Numbered from the stretch's first letter, positions 1-8,934 are shown. The stretch: DNA of 64,000 nt from Amycolatopsis antarctica (GCF_002262875.1 NZ_NKYE01000005.1:1-64000); one strand, 5' to 3'. Notes: generated from the sequence alone by a model not told the origin. Numbers and translations: made by a program.

Positions 1-22
1 CCACTAACACCCGACACCTACA

Positions 23-64
23 GCGCAGGGCCGCCACCGGCACCAGCCGGAGGCGGCCCTGCGC
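23..64. terminator. Hairpin terminator of an upstream gene
   Basis: Perfect 13-bp inverted repeat (23-35 pairing with 52-64, starting GCGCAGGG) with a 16-nt loop. It has no T-run, as is usual in GC-rich actinomycetes. It lies just before the first gene and probably ends a gene outside the window. Confidence 0.6.
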
Positions 65-117
65 CACGTCCGACGGGTTCACACGCGTCCAACGCGGTCA
101 CATGGAACGATGGTGAG

Positions 118-465
118 GTGGTGAACCCTGCCGAGATCCCGACCGCCTCCGTCCGCGATCTGCCCAAGGACGGGCTGACCCTGCTCGACGTCCGCGAGTC
201 CGACGAGTGGGCGGCGGGCCACGCCCCCGAGGCCGTGCACATTCCCCTCGGCGACCTGCCCGCCCGGGTCGACGAGCTGGCGGAGTTCCCCGACGACCGT
301 CCGGTGTACGTCGTCTGCCGTACCGGTGGCCGTTCCGCGCGCGCCGCCGCCTGGCTCAACGCCAGCGGCTGGGACGCCGTCAACGTCGCGGGCGGCATGA
401 AGTCCTGGCACACCGAGGGCAGGGACGTCGTCGGCGACGGTCCCGGCGAGCCCGAGATCCTGTAA
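118..465 (+). CDS. Rhodanese-like domain protein
   Basis: Single-domain rhodanese of 115 aa. The domain fills the protein: LLDVRESDEW near residue 22, the GHAPEAVHIPLG segment, and the active-site loop C67-R-T-G-G-R-S with the persulfide-forming cysteine. Family members move sulfane sulfur between small thiols or protein acceptors in the cytoplasm; the substrate cannot be told from sequence. GTG at 118 and GTG at 121 are both possible starts; an ATG at 110 is out of frame. The stop is 5 nt before the next gene, so the two are probably co-transcribed. Confidence 0.9.
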   Translation: MVNPAEIPTASVRDLPKDGLTLLDVRESDEWAAGHAPEAVHIPLGDLPARVDELAEFPDDRPVYVVCRTGGRSARAAAWLNASGWDAVNVAGGMKSWHTEGRDVVGDGPGEPEIL

Positions 466-470
466 CGGCG

Positions 471-1406
471 ATGCACGGACCAGCGCAGCACAGGGCTCCA
501 GGGCCGCGGCCCGGTGCCCGTCCGCGCGTGCGCTGGGTCGCCACCACGCCGCCGGGGATACCGCGCCATCCGCCGCCCCGCCGCCCCGAGCCGTACACCG
601 GCCCCCCGTCCTACCCGGCGCCCCCGCGCTGGGGGTTCCCGAAACTGACCTGGCGCTGGCCGACCGCGGTGCCCGGCACCCCCTCGGACACCCCGCACCC
701 CATGCAGCGGCTGCGCACCCTCGGCCACAACGCGGGCGCCGCGCTGTGGACGGTCGCCGCGTTCGCCGCCGTCACCGCCGCGGCGGAGGTCTGGCGGTAC
801 GTCCTGCTCGCGCAGAGCCGTGGCTCCGCGCTGAGCCCCGGGGTGGTCGGCGCGTCCGACGCGCTGGTACTCGCCGGGGCGCTGCTGACGTTCGTGCTGG
901 CGATCCTCGCCTTCGGCGGCTCACTCTGGTGGCTGCTCGTCGCCCGCGCGGTCGCCGCCGACGCCGCGGGGCAGGCACCCGCCCGCAGCGGACCGCAGGT
1001 GGTGGCCGGGGTGCTGGTGCCGGGGGTGAACCTGGTGCTGGCCGGTTCGATCCTCGCCGAGCTGGAACACACCGTGCTGCGCAAACCGTCCGCGCAACGC
1101 CCCCGCCCGTCCCGGCTGGTGCTGTGGTGGTGGGGGCTGTTCGCGGGCAACGGCGTACTGCTGGCGGTGACGATCCTCTGGCGGATGCGCGACGGCGTGC
1201 AGGCCGAGGCGGACGGCGTGCTGCTCACCGCGTCGACCGACCTGACCGCGGCGGCTCTGGCGGTGGTGACCGCGCTGGTCGTCCGGCGGCTGACGCTGCT
1301 GCTCGCCCCGCTCGACGCTTCGACCCTGCGCCCGTTGCGGGTGCTGAAGGTGACCGGGGCGCCGCGCCCGGAGCGTCCCGCCCGCCCCGCGACCGCCCCG
1401 CGCTGA
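471..1406 (+). CDS. DUF4328 domain membrane protein
   Basis: Protein of 311 aa. The first ~85 residues are rich in Pro and Arg and likely disordered in the cytoplasm. They are followed by about five hydrophobic helices, including LWTVAAFAAV, a GGSLWWLLVARA segment, GVLVPGVNLVLAG and LVLWWWGLFAGNG. This arrangement, with the W-rich helix and the conserved P-G-V-N turn, is that of actinobacterial DUF4328 proteins, whose function is unknown. ATG 471 is chosen because it follows the rhodanese stop by 5 nt. Confidence 0.75.
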   Translation: MHGPAQHRAPGPRPGARPRVRWVATTPPGIPRHPPPRRPEPYTGPPSYPAPPRWGFPKLTWRWPTAVPGTPSDTPHPMQRLRTLGHNAGAALWTVAAFAAVTAAAEVWRYVLLAQSRGSALSPGVVGASDALVLAGALLTFVLAILAFGGSLWWLLVARAVAADAAGQAPARSGPQVVAGVLVPGVNLVLAGSILAELEHTVLRKPSAQRPRPSRLVLWWWGLFAGNGVLLAVTILWRMRDGVQAEADGVLLTASTDLTAAALAVVTALVVRRLTLLLAPLDASTLRPLRVLKVTGAPRPERPARPATAPR

Positions 1407-1424
1407 TCCCGGGCCACCGGTTGT

Positions 1425-2597
1425 TCAGAGCGAGACGGGCAGGGTGCGGAAGCCGCGGATGACGAACTCCGGCCTGCGTTCCGGGGCGCCGGCGGGCCGC
1501 AGGCCGGGCAGCCGCGAGGTCAGCGCCCCGACGGCCGCCGCGATCTCGACGCGGGCCAGCGGCGCCCCGACGCAGTAGTGGATGCCGCCGCCGAAACCGA
1601 GGTGCGCGTTCGGCTGCCTGGCCACGTCGAGCAGGTCCGGTTCGGCGAACACCGCCGGATCGCGCGCGGCGGCACCGAGCAGCGCCGCGATCCGCTCCCC
1701 GCGCCGCACGGCGAACCCCTCGATCTCCACGTCCACCGTGGCCGTGCGCTCGAAGAGCTGCAACGGGGAGTCGAACCGGATCAACTCCTCCACCGCGACG
1801 GGCAGCAGCGCCGGATCGTCGACCAGCCGTTGCCACTGCTCCCGCGCACCGAGCAGCGCGTGCACGCCGTTGCCGATGACGTTCACCGTCGCCTCGTGGC
1901 CCGCCATGAACAGCAGTACCGCCGTGGCCACCACCTCGTCCTCGGTCAGATCCGCCGCGAGGAGGTGACTGACCAGGTCGTCGCCGGGCCGGGCGCGGCG
2001 CGCCGAAGCCAGCGAGCGGACGTACCCGGCGAACTCCGCCGCCGCCTCCTCGGCCATGCGCCGGGACTCCTCGGGCAGCCCGTACTCGTACATCCGCACG
2101 ATCGCGTTCGACCACGGTACGAGCCGGGGCCGGTCCGCGGCGGGAACGTCCAGCAGCTCGCCGATCACCGCCACCGGCAACGGGCCCGCCAGGTGTTCGA
2201 GCAGGTCGGCGGAGCCCTCGCGGTGGATCCGCGCGGCCAGCCCGTCGACCATGCCGTCCGCCAGTTCCTCGATCCGCGGGCGGAGCCGTTCGACGTGCCC
2301 GCGCGCGAACGCCCCGGACACCAGCCTGCGCAACCGGGTGTGCGCCGGGGGCTCGTTCTCCAGCAGCGAGTTGCGGTGCAGCAGGTTGAACGAGGCGAAC
2401 CGCTCGGCCGGCTCGGCGTCGGACCAGATCCGGCCGAGGCCGCGGTGCCGCAGCACGGCGGAGGCCGCGGCGTGCGAGACGGCGACGGCACAGCCGAGGC
2501 CCTGGTGCCGGTGGACCGGGCCGTGGGCACGGGCCTCGGCGAAGGCGGGATACGGGTCGGCGAGGAACGCGGGATCATCGGTGTCGAACAGGCGCAC
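1425..2597 (-). CDS. Cytochrome P450
   Basis: Soluble bacterial P450 of 390 aa, an expected length. Visible landmarks are the N-terminal DPAFLADPYPAF, the I-helix MAGHEATVN, the K-helix ExxR (EELIR) and the heme loop FGGGIHYCVG with the axial ligand C342. In the I-helix the usual acid-Thr pair reads E-A-T, a variant seen in actinobacterial P450s. It would be a monooxygenase needing ferredoxin and reductase; neither is encoded nearby, so the substrate is unknown. Start: GTG 2597 lies 6 nt after a TACCGT -10 box, which suggests a leaderless mRNA. An in-frame ATG at 2636 would add 13 residues. Confidence 0.92.
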   Translation of the reverse strand: MRLFDTDDPAFLADPYPAFAEARAHGPVHRHQGLGCAVAVSHAAASAVLRHRGLGRIWSDAEPAERFASFNLLHRNSLLENEPPAHTRLRRLVSGAFARGHVERLRPRIEELADGMVDGLAARIHREGSADLLEHLAGPLPVAVIGELLDVPAADRPRLVPWSNAIVRMYEYGLPEESRRMAEEAAAEFAGYVRSLASARRARPGDDLVSHLLAADLTEDEVVATAVLLFMAGHEATVNVIGNGVHALLGAREQWQRLVDDPALLPVAVEELIRFDSPLQLFERTATVDVEIEGFAVRRGERIAALLGAAARDPAVFAEPDLLDVARQPNAHLGFGGGIHYCVGAPLARVEIAAAVGALTSRLPGLRPAGAPERRPEFVIRGFRTLPVSL

Positions 2598-2603
2598 CCT
2601 CCG

Positions 2604-2609
2604 ACGGTA
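2604..2609 (-). promoter_or_regulatory. -10 box of a leaderless P450 transcript
   Basis: TACCGT on the minus strand, 6 nt before GTG 2597. This spacing would put the transcription start at the start codon. Confidence 0.45.
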
Positions 2610-2660
2610 GCCCGGCCCCGGATCGGATAGCGTCATCGCAACCGGAATACAGGAGGCGAC

Positions 2661-3545
2661 GTGGGTAAGGCCGCACGCAAGAAGGGCCCCAAGAACAACG
2701 AGGCGCGCAGGCAGAAGGTCCGCGACGTGTTCGTCGGGCAGCCGTTCGAGGGCCTGGCCGCCGAGCCCGAGCTGATCGCGATGCGCGAGTTCGTACCGTC
2801 GGCCACCGCCGCGCTGTCCATTGCGGACAGTCCTGATAGGACGGTCACGCTGGCGACCGTGCTGCCGATGGCGGCCGCGGCGTTCGTTCGCTCCGACGGC
2901 GAGCGGTTCCTCGGACTCCAGGTGCAGACGCGCTCCTCCGACATCAGCCGGGACCTGGGCCGGGCCCTGCAGTGGGTGCTGGACGCCGAGCCGGGCGCCG
3001 TGCTCTCCGTGCCGGACACGACCACCCCGGCGCACGCCGGGGACAAGCGGCTGCAGGACCTGCTCGTCGCGGACGCGGTGCTGGAACCCACGCTGCACAC
3101 CGATTTCTCCTGGTGGCTGCCGGAGGACACCGACCCGCAGGGCGAGGTCGCGCTGTCGCTGGAGCGCGCCAACTCCGCGATCATGCCCACCGACCGCGTC
3201 GGCCCGGCCGCGTACTGGGTCGAGGCGGGCGACAAGTCGCACGTGCGCTGGGTGCGTCCGGAACCGGAGAACGCGCTCCTGCAGGCCCTCGCCCGGCTGT
3301 CCGCGGCCGGTGAGATCGGGCTCGGCGAGGACTCGCGCTACGCCGGTTCCTTCCGTGCGCACGGCCTGTTGGTGCCGGTGTGGGACGTCGACTCCGAGGC
3401 GCATGCCCGGGAGTGGATCGAGCCCACCCAGCAGCTCGGCGAACGCCTCGACAAGGCGCTGGCCTCGCTCGACGAGACCCCGCTGGACGCCACCGAGCGC
3501 CGCGCGCGGGACGGCCTGGTCGGCAGGCAGTTGACGCTGCGGTGA
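2661..3545 (+). CDS. DUF5926 family protein
   Basis: Protein of 294 aa beginning with a basic stretch (MGKAARKKGPKNNEARRQK) followed by an acidic-neutral globular domain containing FVPSATAALSI and SSDISRDLGRALQWVL. This is the actinobacterial DUF5926 family; its members are often mislabelled as SecA-related because of the basic start, and no function is established. GTG 2661 has a strong AGGAGG site at 2651-2656. The stop overlaps the next start (GTGA), so the two are translationally coupled. Confidence 0.8.
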   Translation: MGKAARKKGPKNNEARRQKVRDVFVGQPFEGLAAEPELIAMREFVPSATAALSIADSPDRTVTLATVLPMAAAAFVRSDGERFLGLQVQTRSSDISRDLGRALQWVLDAEPGAVLSVPDTTTPAHAGDKRLQDLLVADAVLEPTLHTDFSWWLPEDTDPQGEVALSLERANSAIMPTDRVGPAAYWVEAGDKSHVRWVRPEPENALLQALARLSAAGEIGLGEDSRYAGSFRAHGLLVPVWDVDSEAHAREWIEPTQQLGERLDKALASLDETPLDATERRARDGLVGRQLTLR

Positions 3546-3901
3546 TCCTGCACATCTGCGCGGCCGCGGACTGGATGGCCGCGCAGCAGGGCGGCACCAG
3601 CGACTACCGGGCGGCCTCGCTCGACGACGCGGGGTTCGTGCACTGCTCCGACCGGGGGACGCTGCACCTCCCCGCGAACGCGCTCTACGCCGGTCGGGCC
3701 GATCTGGTGCTGCTGGAGATCGACGAGACGCGGCTGGACGTCCCGGTGCGCTGGGAGCCGGGTGTCCCGCCCGCTCCCGGCGCACCGTGGTTCCCGCACG
3801 TCTACGGGCCCGTGCCGCTCAACGCCGTCGTCGCGGTGCACGAGTTCCTGCCGGGCCCGGACGGGGTGTTCACGCTGCCGCCAGCCTTGGCGAACGGCTG
3901 A
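3542..3901 (+). CDS. DUF952 domain protein
   Basis: Small soluble protein of 119 aa. The opening VILHICAAADWMAA, the DAGFVHCSD segment and the late FPHVYGPVPL motif match the DUF952 family (glutathione-S-transferase-like fold by family annotation, activity unknown). The GTG at 3542 overlaps the stop of the DUF5926 gene by four bases, so it forms the second gene of a two-gene operon. Confidence 0.85.
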   Translation: MILHICAAADWMAAQQGGTSDYRAASLDDAGFVHCSDRGTLHLPANALYAGRADLVLLEIDETRLDVPVRWEPGVPPAPGAPWFPHVYGPVPLNAVVAVHEFLPGPDGVFTLPPALANG

Positions 3902-4089
3902 CCACCACCCGAAGTAGCGTGCGGGTTCCGGACAACCTTTCGCGCCACTGCCGCGTTTCCGCTGCAGGTGGGACGTCCCAGCCAGGTGCAGTCGGTCGCG
4001 GAGGGAGCGCTACGGTGGCCGCAGTGTTGCCCGTCATCCAGGGGGGAGGCGGATGGGTGGGCGCATTGCGCCAGGAGAGGGGAACGGCC

Positions 4090-4599
4090 GTGTCTGCCGA
4101 ACTCACGGACTTCGCCGAGTTCGTGGAAGCGAGCCTGCCCGGCCTGCTCAGATACGGTCACGCACTCACCGGTAACCCGCACGACGCCGCCGATCTGGTG
4201 CAGACCGTGCTGGAGAAGATCGGTTCGCGCTGGACCCACGTGCAGCGCAAGACCGGCGATCCGCTCGCCTACATCCGCCGTTCCATGGCGAACGCGCACA
4301 TCAGCCGCTGGCGCCGAATCCGCAAGGAAAGCCTGGTCGCGGACATTCCGGAGCAGCCGACGTACACGCCGGTGGACCCGTTCGAGCACGAGCCGCTGTG
4401 GCAGGCGTTACGAGCTCTCCCGCCGAGGCAACGTGCGGTCATCGTGTTGCGTTACTACGAAGGACTGTCCGAGGCGGAGATCGCGGAGTCCCTCGGTGTC
4501 AGCCAGGGCACCGTGAAGAGTCAGGCAAGCAAGGCGATCGCGTCCATGCGCGTCAAGCTGACGCCTGCCGAGGAGCGCGAAGGGAGGGAACCGAGTTGA
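4090..4599 (+). CDS. SigE-family ECF RNA polymerase sigma factor
   Basis: Sigma factor of 169 aa. Region 2 spans about residues 5-60 (LLRYGHALTGNPHDAADLVQ) and region 4 about 100-155 (LPPRQRAVIVLRYYEGLSE followed by the helix-turn-helix GVSQGTVKSQ). Length and motifs fit the actinobacterial SigE-type ECF subgroup. GTG 4090 is chosen from the purine-rich site GAGAGGGGA just upstream and because region 2 begins at once. Its stop overlaps the TTG start of the next gene, a membrane protein, which is the usual place for an anti-sigma partner, although that protein has no recognisable anti-sigma domain. Confidence 0.88.
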   Translation: MSAELTDFAEFVEASLPGLLRYGHALTGNPHDAADLVQTVLEKIGSRWTHVQRKTGDPLAYIRRSMANAHISRWRRIRKESLVADIPEQPTYTPVDPFEHEPLWQALRALPPRQRAVIVLRYYEGLSEAEIAESLGVSQGTVKSQASKAIASMRVKLTPAEEREGREPS

Positions 4600-5759
4600 G
4601 TTCGACTCCACCGAACCCGGACGAGCGGCCGGAGAGCGGGGCCGATGCCGTCGAGCCCGATGCCGGACCCGCCGGCGAGGCCGAGCCCGTCGATCGCGCC
4701 GAGACCGACACGGAACCGGTCGACGCAGAGTCGGCCGACGCGGTGCCTGCCGAGGCAGAGCTGACCGACGCAGAGCCCGGCAAAGAGCTGACCGACGCAG
4801 AGCTGATCGACGCAGAGCTGGCCGAGCCCGCGGAAGCTGTTGGGGCAGAGCCCGCAGAGCCCGCAGAGCCTGCCGAGCCCGCTGGGGAGCGGCCGGTCGT
4901 CGACGTGGTCGTTTCCGCACGGGATACCGAGCCCGAGGACGAGTTCGACGCCGAGTTGCGCGCGCTGTTCGAGGACGAGCGGCTCGCGGTGCGCCCCAGG
5001 GCGGGTGCCGAGCAGGCGATCGTGGCCGGGGCGCAGCGGGTGCGCAGGCGCCGGACGCTGGTCACCTCGGGCGGTGGCGCGATGGCCGTGGTAGCCGTGG
5101 TGCTGGGCGGCGTGCTGATCGGTGGCGGCTCGGACGAACAGGAGTTCCCGCCGCTCGCGGTGGACACGGCGACCTCGATGGAGCTGCCGCCGAGCGAGCC
5201 GAGCCAGGCCCCGTCGCCCGCACAGCCGTCGAGTAGCGCCCCGGCGTCCTCTTCCAGCAGCGTGCCGTCGTCCGCACCGAGCCCGAGCGCGGAGCCGTCC
5301 ACCCGCACACCGTCCTCACCCTCGTCGAGCACCAGGTCACGGCAGGCGCCGATGGCGGGCGGCCCGCAACTCGGCCCGCAGGGATACGGCGCACTGCGCC
5401 TCGGCATGTCGTTCGCGCAGGCGCAGGCCACCGGCCAGCTCGTCGGCGCCGACGACGCGGAGACAATCTCCGGCTGCCGGACGTTCCAGCTCACCGAAGG
5501 CGGCGGCGCCGTCGACAGCGTCATCGTTTCGGCCGCGAAGGGGGTCGCGGTGTTCACCGCCTCCGGGGCACGGACTCCCGAGGGGGTGAGCGTCGGCTCG
5601 CCGGAGGAGGACGTGAAGGCCGCCTACCCCGGTGGCGAGGCCGGGCCGAACGGCTACTACGCCGACGCGGGTGGCAGCGGCGTCTACAACTTCTCCATCT
5701 CCGGTGGGGAGCTGTCCGGTTTCTCGCTGGAGCTCTCCGGCCAGGACTGCGCAGGCTGA
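4596..5759 (+). CDS. Single-pass membrane protein coupled to the sigma factor
   Basis: Protein of 387 aa with four parts: an acidic, repeat-like N-terminal region (about 1-110, recurring TDAEL / EPAEPAE units, encoded by repeats of GACGCAGAGCTG); a short helical stretch with EDEFDAELRALFEDERLAV; one membrane helix at about 153-178; and a Ser/Pro linker leading to an outer domain (about 255-387) with two cysteines. TTG 4596 is chosen: it overlaps the sigma stop (TTGA) and has AGGGAGGG at 4581-4588. By position it may sense an extracellular signal and control the sigma factor, but this is inference. A strong terminator follows. Confidence 0.7.
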   Translation: MSSTPPNPDERPESGADAVEPDAGPAGEAEPVDRAETDTEPVDAESADAVPAEAELTDAEPGKELTDAELIDAELAEPAEAVGAEPAEPAEPAEPAGERPVVDVVVSARDTEPEDEFDAELRALFEDERLAVRPRAGAEQAIVAGAQRVRRRRTLVTSGGGAMAVVAVVLGGVLIGGGSDEQEFPPLAVDTATSMELPPSEPSQAPSPAQPSSSAPASSSSSVPSSAPSPSAEPSTRTPSSPSSSTRSRQAPMAGGPQLGPQGYGALRLGMSFAQAQATGQLVGADDAETISGCRTFQLTEGGGAVDSVIVSAAKGVAVFTASGARTPEGVSVGSPEEDVKAAYPGGEAGPNGYYADAGGSGVYNFSISGGELSGFSLELSGQDCAG

Positions 5760-5772
5760 CCAGCGCACGACA

Positions 5773-5819
5773 AACGCGAACCCGGGCCACTCCACAGGGG
5801 GAGGGCCCGGGTTCGCGTT
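5773..5819. terminator. Strong hairpin terminator
   Basis: Perfect 16-bp inverted repeat (5773-5788 with 5804-5819, arm AACGCGAACCCGGGCC) with a 15-nt loop. It sits between the converging sigma/membrane-protein operon and ferritin and probably serves both strands. Confidence 0.85.
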
Positions 5820-5862
5820 CTTCGTGGCCTGACGACCCTCGGGAACCGCAGGACAGGCAGGC

Positions 5863-6417
5863 TCAGAGCGAGCCGCCCGCGACCGGGGGCATCGTGGCGT
5901 CGGATTCGCCCGCGTCGCCGACCGAGTCGCGGTAGAGGAACTGCTCGACCTCGAACAGGTTGCCGTTCGCGCGCTTGATGACGTTCAGCAGCGAGGACAT
6001 CTGCGAGATCTCCTCGACCTGCTCCTTGAGGAACCACTGCATGAACTGCTCGCCCATGAAGTCGTCTTCCTCGCGGGCGGCCTTCGTCAGCGTCTTGATG
6101 TCGGCAGCGACCTCCTTCTCCTGCTCCAGTGCCAGCTCCACGAGTTCGTCGACCTTCGTGAAATCATTTCGCACGTCGCCGGTACCCGGAATGTCGATGT
6201 GGTGATCGGTGTCCAGCATGTACTGGACGAGCGCCATCGCGTGATTGCGCTCTTCCACGGACTGCTTGTAGAAGTGCTTCGCGAGCTGGGGGAGATCCTG
6301 GTTGTCGAACCAGACGGCCAGCGCGATGTACTGCTGCGAGGCGTTGAACTCGTTGTGCACCTGCTCCTGGAGCAACTCGTAGAACTTCGAACGGGGGTTC
6401 TTCTTCGTGAGGGCCAT
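5863..6417 (-). CDS. Ferritin (non-heme)
   Basis: Iron-storage ferritin of 184 aa, the usual length. The four-helix diiron core is visible: E23 in VHNEFNASQQY, Y30, and E56xxH59 in SVEERNHAM, with a second Glu-rich helix EQEKEVAADI. It would oxidise Fe(II) and store the mineral inside a 24-mer in the cytoplasm. ATG 6417 is chosen; an in-frame ATG at 6444 would add 9 residues. A TATATT box lies 6 nt before ATG 6417. About 100 bp upstream is a weak iron-box-like sequence (6513-6531), reminiscent of IdeR-activated mycobacterial bfrB. Confidence 0.93.
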   Translation of the reverse strand: MALTKKNPRSKFYELLQEQVHNEFNASQQYIALAVWFDNQDLPQLAKHFYKQSVEERNHAMALVQYMLDTDHHIDIPGTGDVRNDFTKVDELVELALEQEKEVAADIKTLTKAAREEDDFMGEQFMQWFLKEQVEEISQMSSLLNVIKRANGNLFEVEQFLYRDSVGDAGESDATMPPVAGGSL

Positions 6418-6512
6418 GACCGAAATATACGTCGGACCAGGCATGGATCGCTACTCGAAACTGGTGATCTGTCACCTATTTGACTACCATTCTGAGCCAA
6501 GGAAACACTAAT

Positions 6513-6531
6513 TTCGAGAAGGCTTTCCTAA
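6513..6531 (-). promoter_or_regulatory. Possible degenerate IdeR iron box upstream of ferritin
   Basis: On the minus strand TTAGGAAAGCCTTCTCGAA matches the IdeR/DtxR consensus at about 12 of 19 positions, with the first TTAGG half perfect. Its distance from the ferritin start (about 96 bp) fits an activator site rather than a repressor. Weak evidence. Confidence 0.25.
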
Positions 6532-6550
6532 GTGGATTCGGGCAATAAAC

Positions 6551-6588
6551 AAGGCAAGGCTGACTTTCGTTCAAGTCAGCCTTGCCTT
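6551..6588. terminator. Bidirectional hairpin terminator
   Basis: Perfect 16-bp inverted repeat (6551-6566 with 6573-6588, arm AAGGCAAGGCTGACTT) with a 6-nt loop, flanked by A/T-rich bases on both sides. It lies 22 bp past the stop of arginine deiminase on the minus strand and is the likely terminator of that gene. Confidence 0.85.
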
Positions 6589-6610
6589 ATTTGTGAACGC
6601 TGCGTGGCGG

Positions 6611-7825
6611 TCAGATTCCGTCGCGTGCGACCGGGCAGGACATGCAGCGTGGGCCGCCGCGGCCGGAGCCGAGTTCCGAACCGGCGATCGCGAGCACCTC
6701 GATACCCGCCGCCTCCAGCCGGGCGTTCGTCTCCACGTTGCGCTCGTAGCCGACGACCACGCCGGGCGCCAGCGCGAGCGTGTTGTTGCCGTCGTCCCAC
6801 TGTTCCCGCTCGGCGGTCACCGGGTCCAGCCCGGTGTCGATGACGCGCAGCTTCTCGATCCCCATCGCCTCGGCGGCGCTGTGCAGGAACGGTGCCGGGT
6901 CGTCGACCTTCACGCCGCCGGAACCGTCCGGGCGCATCGTGTAGGCGACCAGTTCGTCGCGGGCCAGCGGGTACATCACCACGGCGTCGCGGTCGACCAT
7001 CGTGCACACGGTGTCCAGGTGCATGGTCGCCCGCGTCTGCACGATCGGCACGGCCAGCACGGTGTGCGCGACGCCGTCCGAGAAAAGCGACCGGGCCAGC
7101 GACTCGGCGCCCGCCGCCGTGGTCCGCTCGCCGACGCCGATGGCGAGCACCCCGGGGGCGAGCAGCAGCACGTCCCCGCCCTCGACGGGTGCCGAGTGCG
7201 CGCCGTACGCGCGAGCGGCATGCCGGAATCGCGGGTGGTAGGCGTAGACGAGGTCGAACAGCGCGGTCTCCCTGCGGCGCGCGGGCATCGCCAGCGAGGA
7301 CACGGCGATGCGGTCCCCGATCCATGCCGAGGAGTCGCGGGTGAACAGCAGGTTCGGCAGCGGGTCGACGGCGAAGTCGTGCGGGTGGTTCATCTTGCGC
7401 ACCAGCGAGGCGCCTTCGGCGGCGGGCAGTTCCTCGAAGGTCACGCCGGACATCAGCACGTCCGCCAGCGTCCGCGCGTCCACCCCGGCCAGGTGCGAGC
7501 TCAGCACCTCGGCCAGATCGTTGCCGAGTCGCATGCTGTCGACGGCCGCCCGTACACCGGCCGTGTGCGCGCGCGGGTCCTCCAGCGCGCTGCGCAGCAC
7601 ATCGGCGAGGAACAGCACCTCGACGTCGCGGCCGCGCAGTACCTCGGCGAAGGCGTCGTGTTCCTCCTGCGCCCGGTCCACCCACGGGATGGCGTCGAAG
7701 AGGAGCTGGTCGTTGTTGCGTGGAGTGAGTCGTTTCAGCTCCGCACCGGGCCGGTGCAGCAGGACGGTGCGAAGGGGGCCGACCTCGCTGTCGACTCGTG
7801 CGTTGGGGGCTACGTCGATGGTCAC
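6611..7825 (-). CDS. arcA: Arginine deiminase
   Basis: Enzyme of 404 aa hydrolysing L-arginine to citrulline and ammonia. Family landmarks in order are [14 protein letters not shown] near the N-terminus, the NLLFTRDSS loop, EGGD, the DTVCTMVD segment with the catalytic-site Asp/His region, WDDGNN and the C-terminal [11 protein letters not shown] with catalytic C397. The start GTG 7825 (VTIDVAP) gives the usual length; an in-frame ATG at 7909 would add an atypical 28 residues. No arcB or arcC lies beside it, so it is a stand-alone gene and not a full deiminase operon. The hairpin at 6551-6588 follows it. Confidence 0.95.
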   Translation of the reverse strand: MTIDVAPNARVDSEVGPLRTVLLHRPGAELKRLTPRNNDQLLFDAIPWVDRAQEEHDAFAEVLRGRDVEVLFLADVLRSALEDPRAHTAGVRAAVDSMRLGNDLAEVLSSHLAGVDARTLADVLMSGVTFEELPAAEGASLVRKMNHPHDFAVDPLPNLLFTRDSSAWIGDRIAVSSLAMPARRRETALFDLVYAYHPRFRHAARAYGAHSAPVEGGDVLLLAPGVLAIGVGERTTAAGAESLARSLFSDGVAHTVLAVPIVQTRATMHLDTVCTMVDRDAVVMYPLARDELVAYTMRPDGSGGVKVDDPAPFLHSAAEAMGIEKLRVIDTGLDPVTAEREQWDDGNNTLALAPGVVVGYERNVETNARLEAAGIEVLAIAGSELGSGRGGPRCMSCPVARDGI

Positions 7826-7927
7826 AGGGGCGAAGCGTAATGAGTCGGTAAGCGTTGTGGGGCATCCGAAACGACTTGGCGTGGCGTTGTATCCGATAAG
7901 AAAGTCCATCAGAGGCGGAACACACGA

Positions 7928-8488
7928 ATGGAGTGGTCGATGCGCGATTCATTGCGTGGGCGGACTTTCCGCAGGAAGGGCGTCCGGGCCGCGATCGGCG
8001 CCGTGATCGTGCTCGCTGTGGTCGGATTGTGGGCGTTCGAACCATGGCGGCTGTTCACCAGCAGCACGATCGACGAGGCGCTGCCGATCCCGGCCGCGAC
8101 GGAGCCTGCGATCCCGGCGGGCGGCGTGCCGATCGCGCCGCCGGAGCCGGTCGAGCTGGCCGTGGGCGAGTTCGTCACGCAGGAGCACGACACGTCCGGA
8201 CAGGCGCGGGTGCTGCGTCTGCCGGACGGGTCCCGGGTACTCCGCTTGACCGATCTGTCCACCTCGGACGGCCCGGACCTGCACGTCTGGCTCGCCGACG
8301 CCACCGCGGGTGGCGAGTGGGGCAAGTACGACGAGGGCCGGATGGTGCGGCTCGGTGAGCTGAAGGCCACGCACGGCAACCAGAACTACGAGATCCCGGC
8401 CGATGCAACCCTGGACGGCCTGCGCAGCGTCGTCGTCTGGTGCGACCGGTTCGATGTGGCGTTCGGCTCGGCACCGCTCGATCTGTGA
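7928..8488 (+). CDS. Membrane-anchored DM13 domain protein
   Basis: Protein of 186 aa. One membrane helix near residues 20-36 ([17 protein letters not shown]), a Pro/Ala linker, then an extracytoplasmic DM13 domain of about 105 residues with [35 protein letters not shown] and [17 protein letters not shown]13 domains are proposed electron-transfer modules using the conserved Cys in the WCxRF motif, which is present. ATG 7928 is taken; ATG 7940 is possible. The gene runs divergently from arcA. Confidence 0.85.
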   Translation: MEWSMRDSLRGRTFRRKGVRAAIGAVIVLAVVGLWAFEPWRLFTSSTIDEALPIPAATEPAIPAGGVPIAPPEPVELAVGEFVTQEHDTSGQARVLRLPDGSRVLRLTDLSTSDGPDLHVWLADATAGGEWGKYDEGRMVRLGELKATHGNQNYEIPADATLDGLRSVVVWCDRFDVAFGSAPLDL

Positions 8489-8537
8489 CGATGCCCGGCG
8501 AGCCGCACAATGGTCAGCCGACGACGAGGAGGCACCC

Positions 8538-8885
8538 ATGCGGGCCGAGACCGGACGACGCGACCAGCGCACCATGCCGCCGAGACTGGTCGCCGGCCTC
8601 GTCGCGGCGCTGACCTCGTTGCTGGCCTGGCTGGTGCTGGCAGGCGGTTCGTTCTGGCTCGCCGAGGTCACCGGCCTCTTCTCCGACGACCGGACGTTCG
8701 CGGCCATCGGTGTCGGCGGAGTGGCGCTGGTGGGCACGCCGGTCACCGTGCTGGTCGCGGTGCTGATCGCGTCCGTGCCACGTCCCGGCCCCCGGCCCGC
8801 GCGGGCCGGGGTGCTGCGGGCGTTGCTGGCCGTGGCCGTGTGCCTGGTCGTGGGCGGACTGGTGGCGGCGGCCATCTCGAGTTGA
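8538..8885 (+). CDS. Small polytopic membrane protein
   Basis: Protein of 115 aa with about three to four hydrophobic helices (LVAGLVAALTSLLAWLVLAG, AAIGVGGVALVGTPVTVLVA and a C-terminal LLAVAVCLVVGGLVAAA). Family not recognised. ATG 8538 has GAGGAGG at 8526-8532. It matches the next gene in length, helix layout and final SS residues, so the two are probably diverged tandem copies. Confidence 0.6.
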   Translation: MRAETGRRDQRTMPPRLVAGLVAALTSLLAWLVLAGGSFWLAEVTGLFSDDRTFAAIGVGGVALVGTPVTVLVAVLIASVPRPGPRPARAGVLRALLAVAVCLVVGGLVAAAISS

Positions 8886-8934
8886 GTAGCCGGGCTGAGT
8901 AGTCGCACGGATGTGCGTGCCCGGCCGCCCGGCG

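Noticed and set aside
1425..3785. A single 786-codon minus-strand protein reading through the P450 into the DUF5926 gene
   Set aside because: The upstream two fifths are the antisense of a well-supported gene; the P450 domain begins only after 2600.
6611..7825. Complete arginine deiminase (arc) energy operon
   Set aside because: No ornithine carbamoyltransferase, carbamate kinase or antiporter gene lies on either side.
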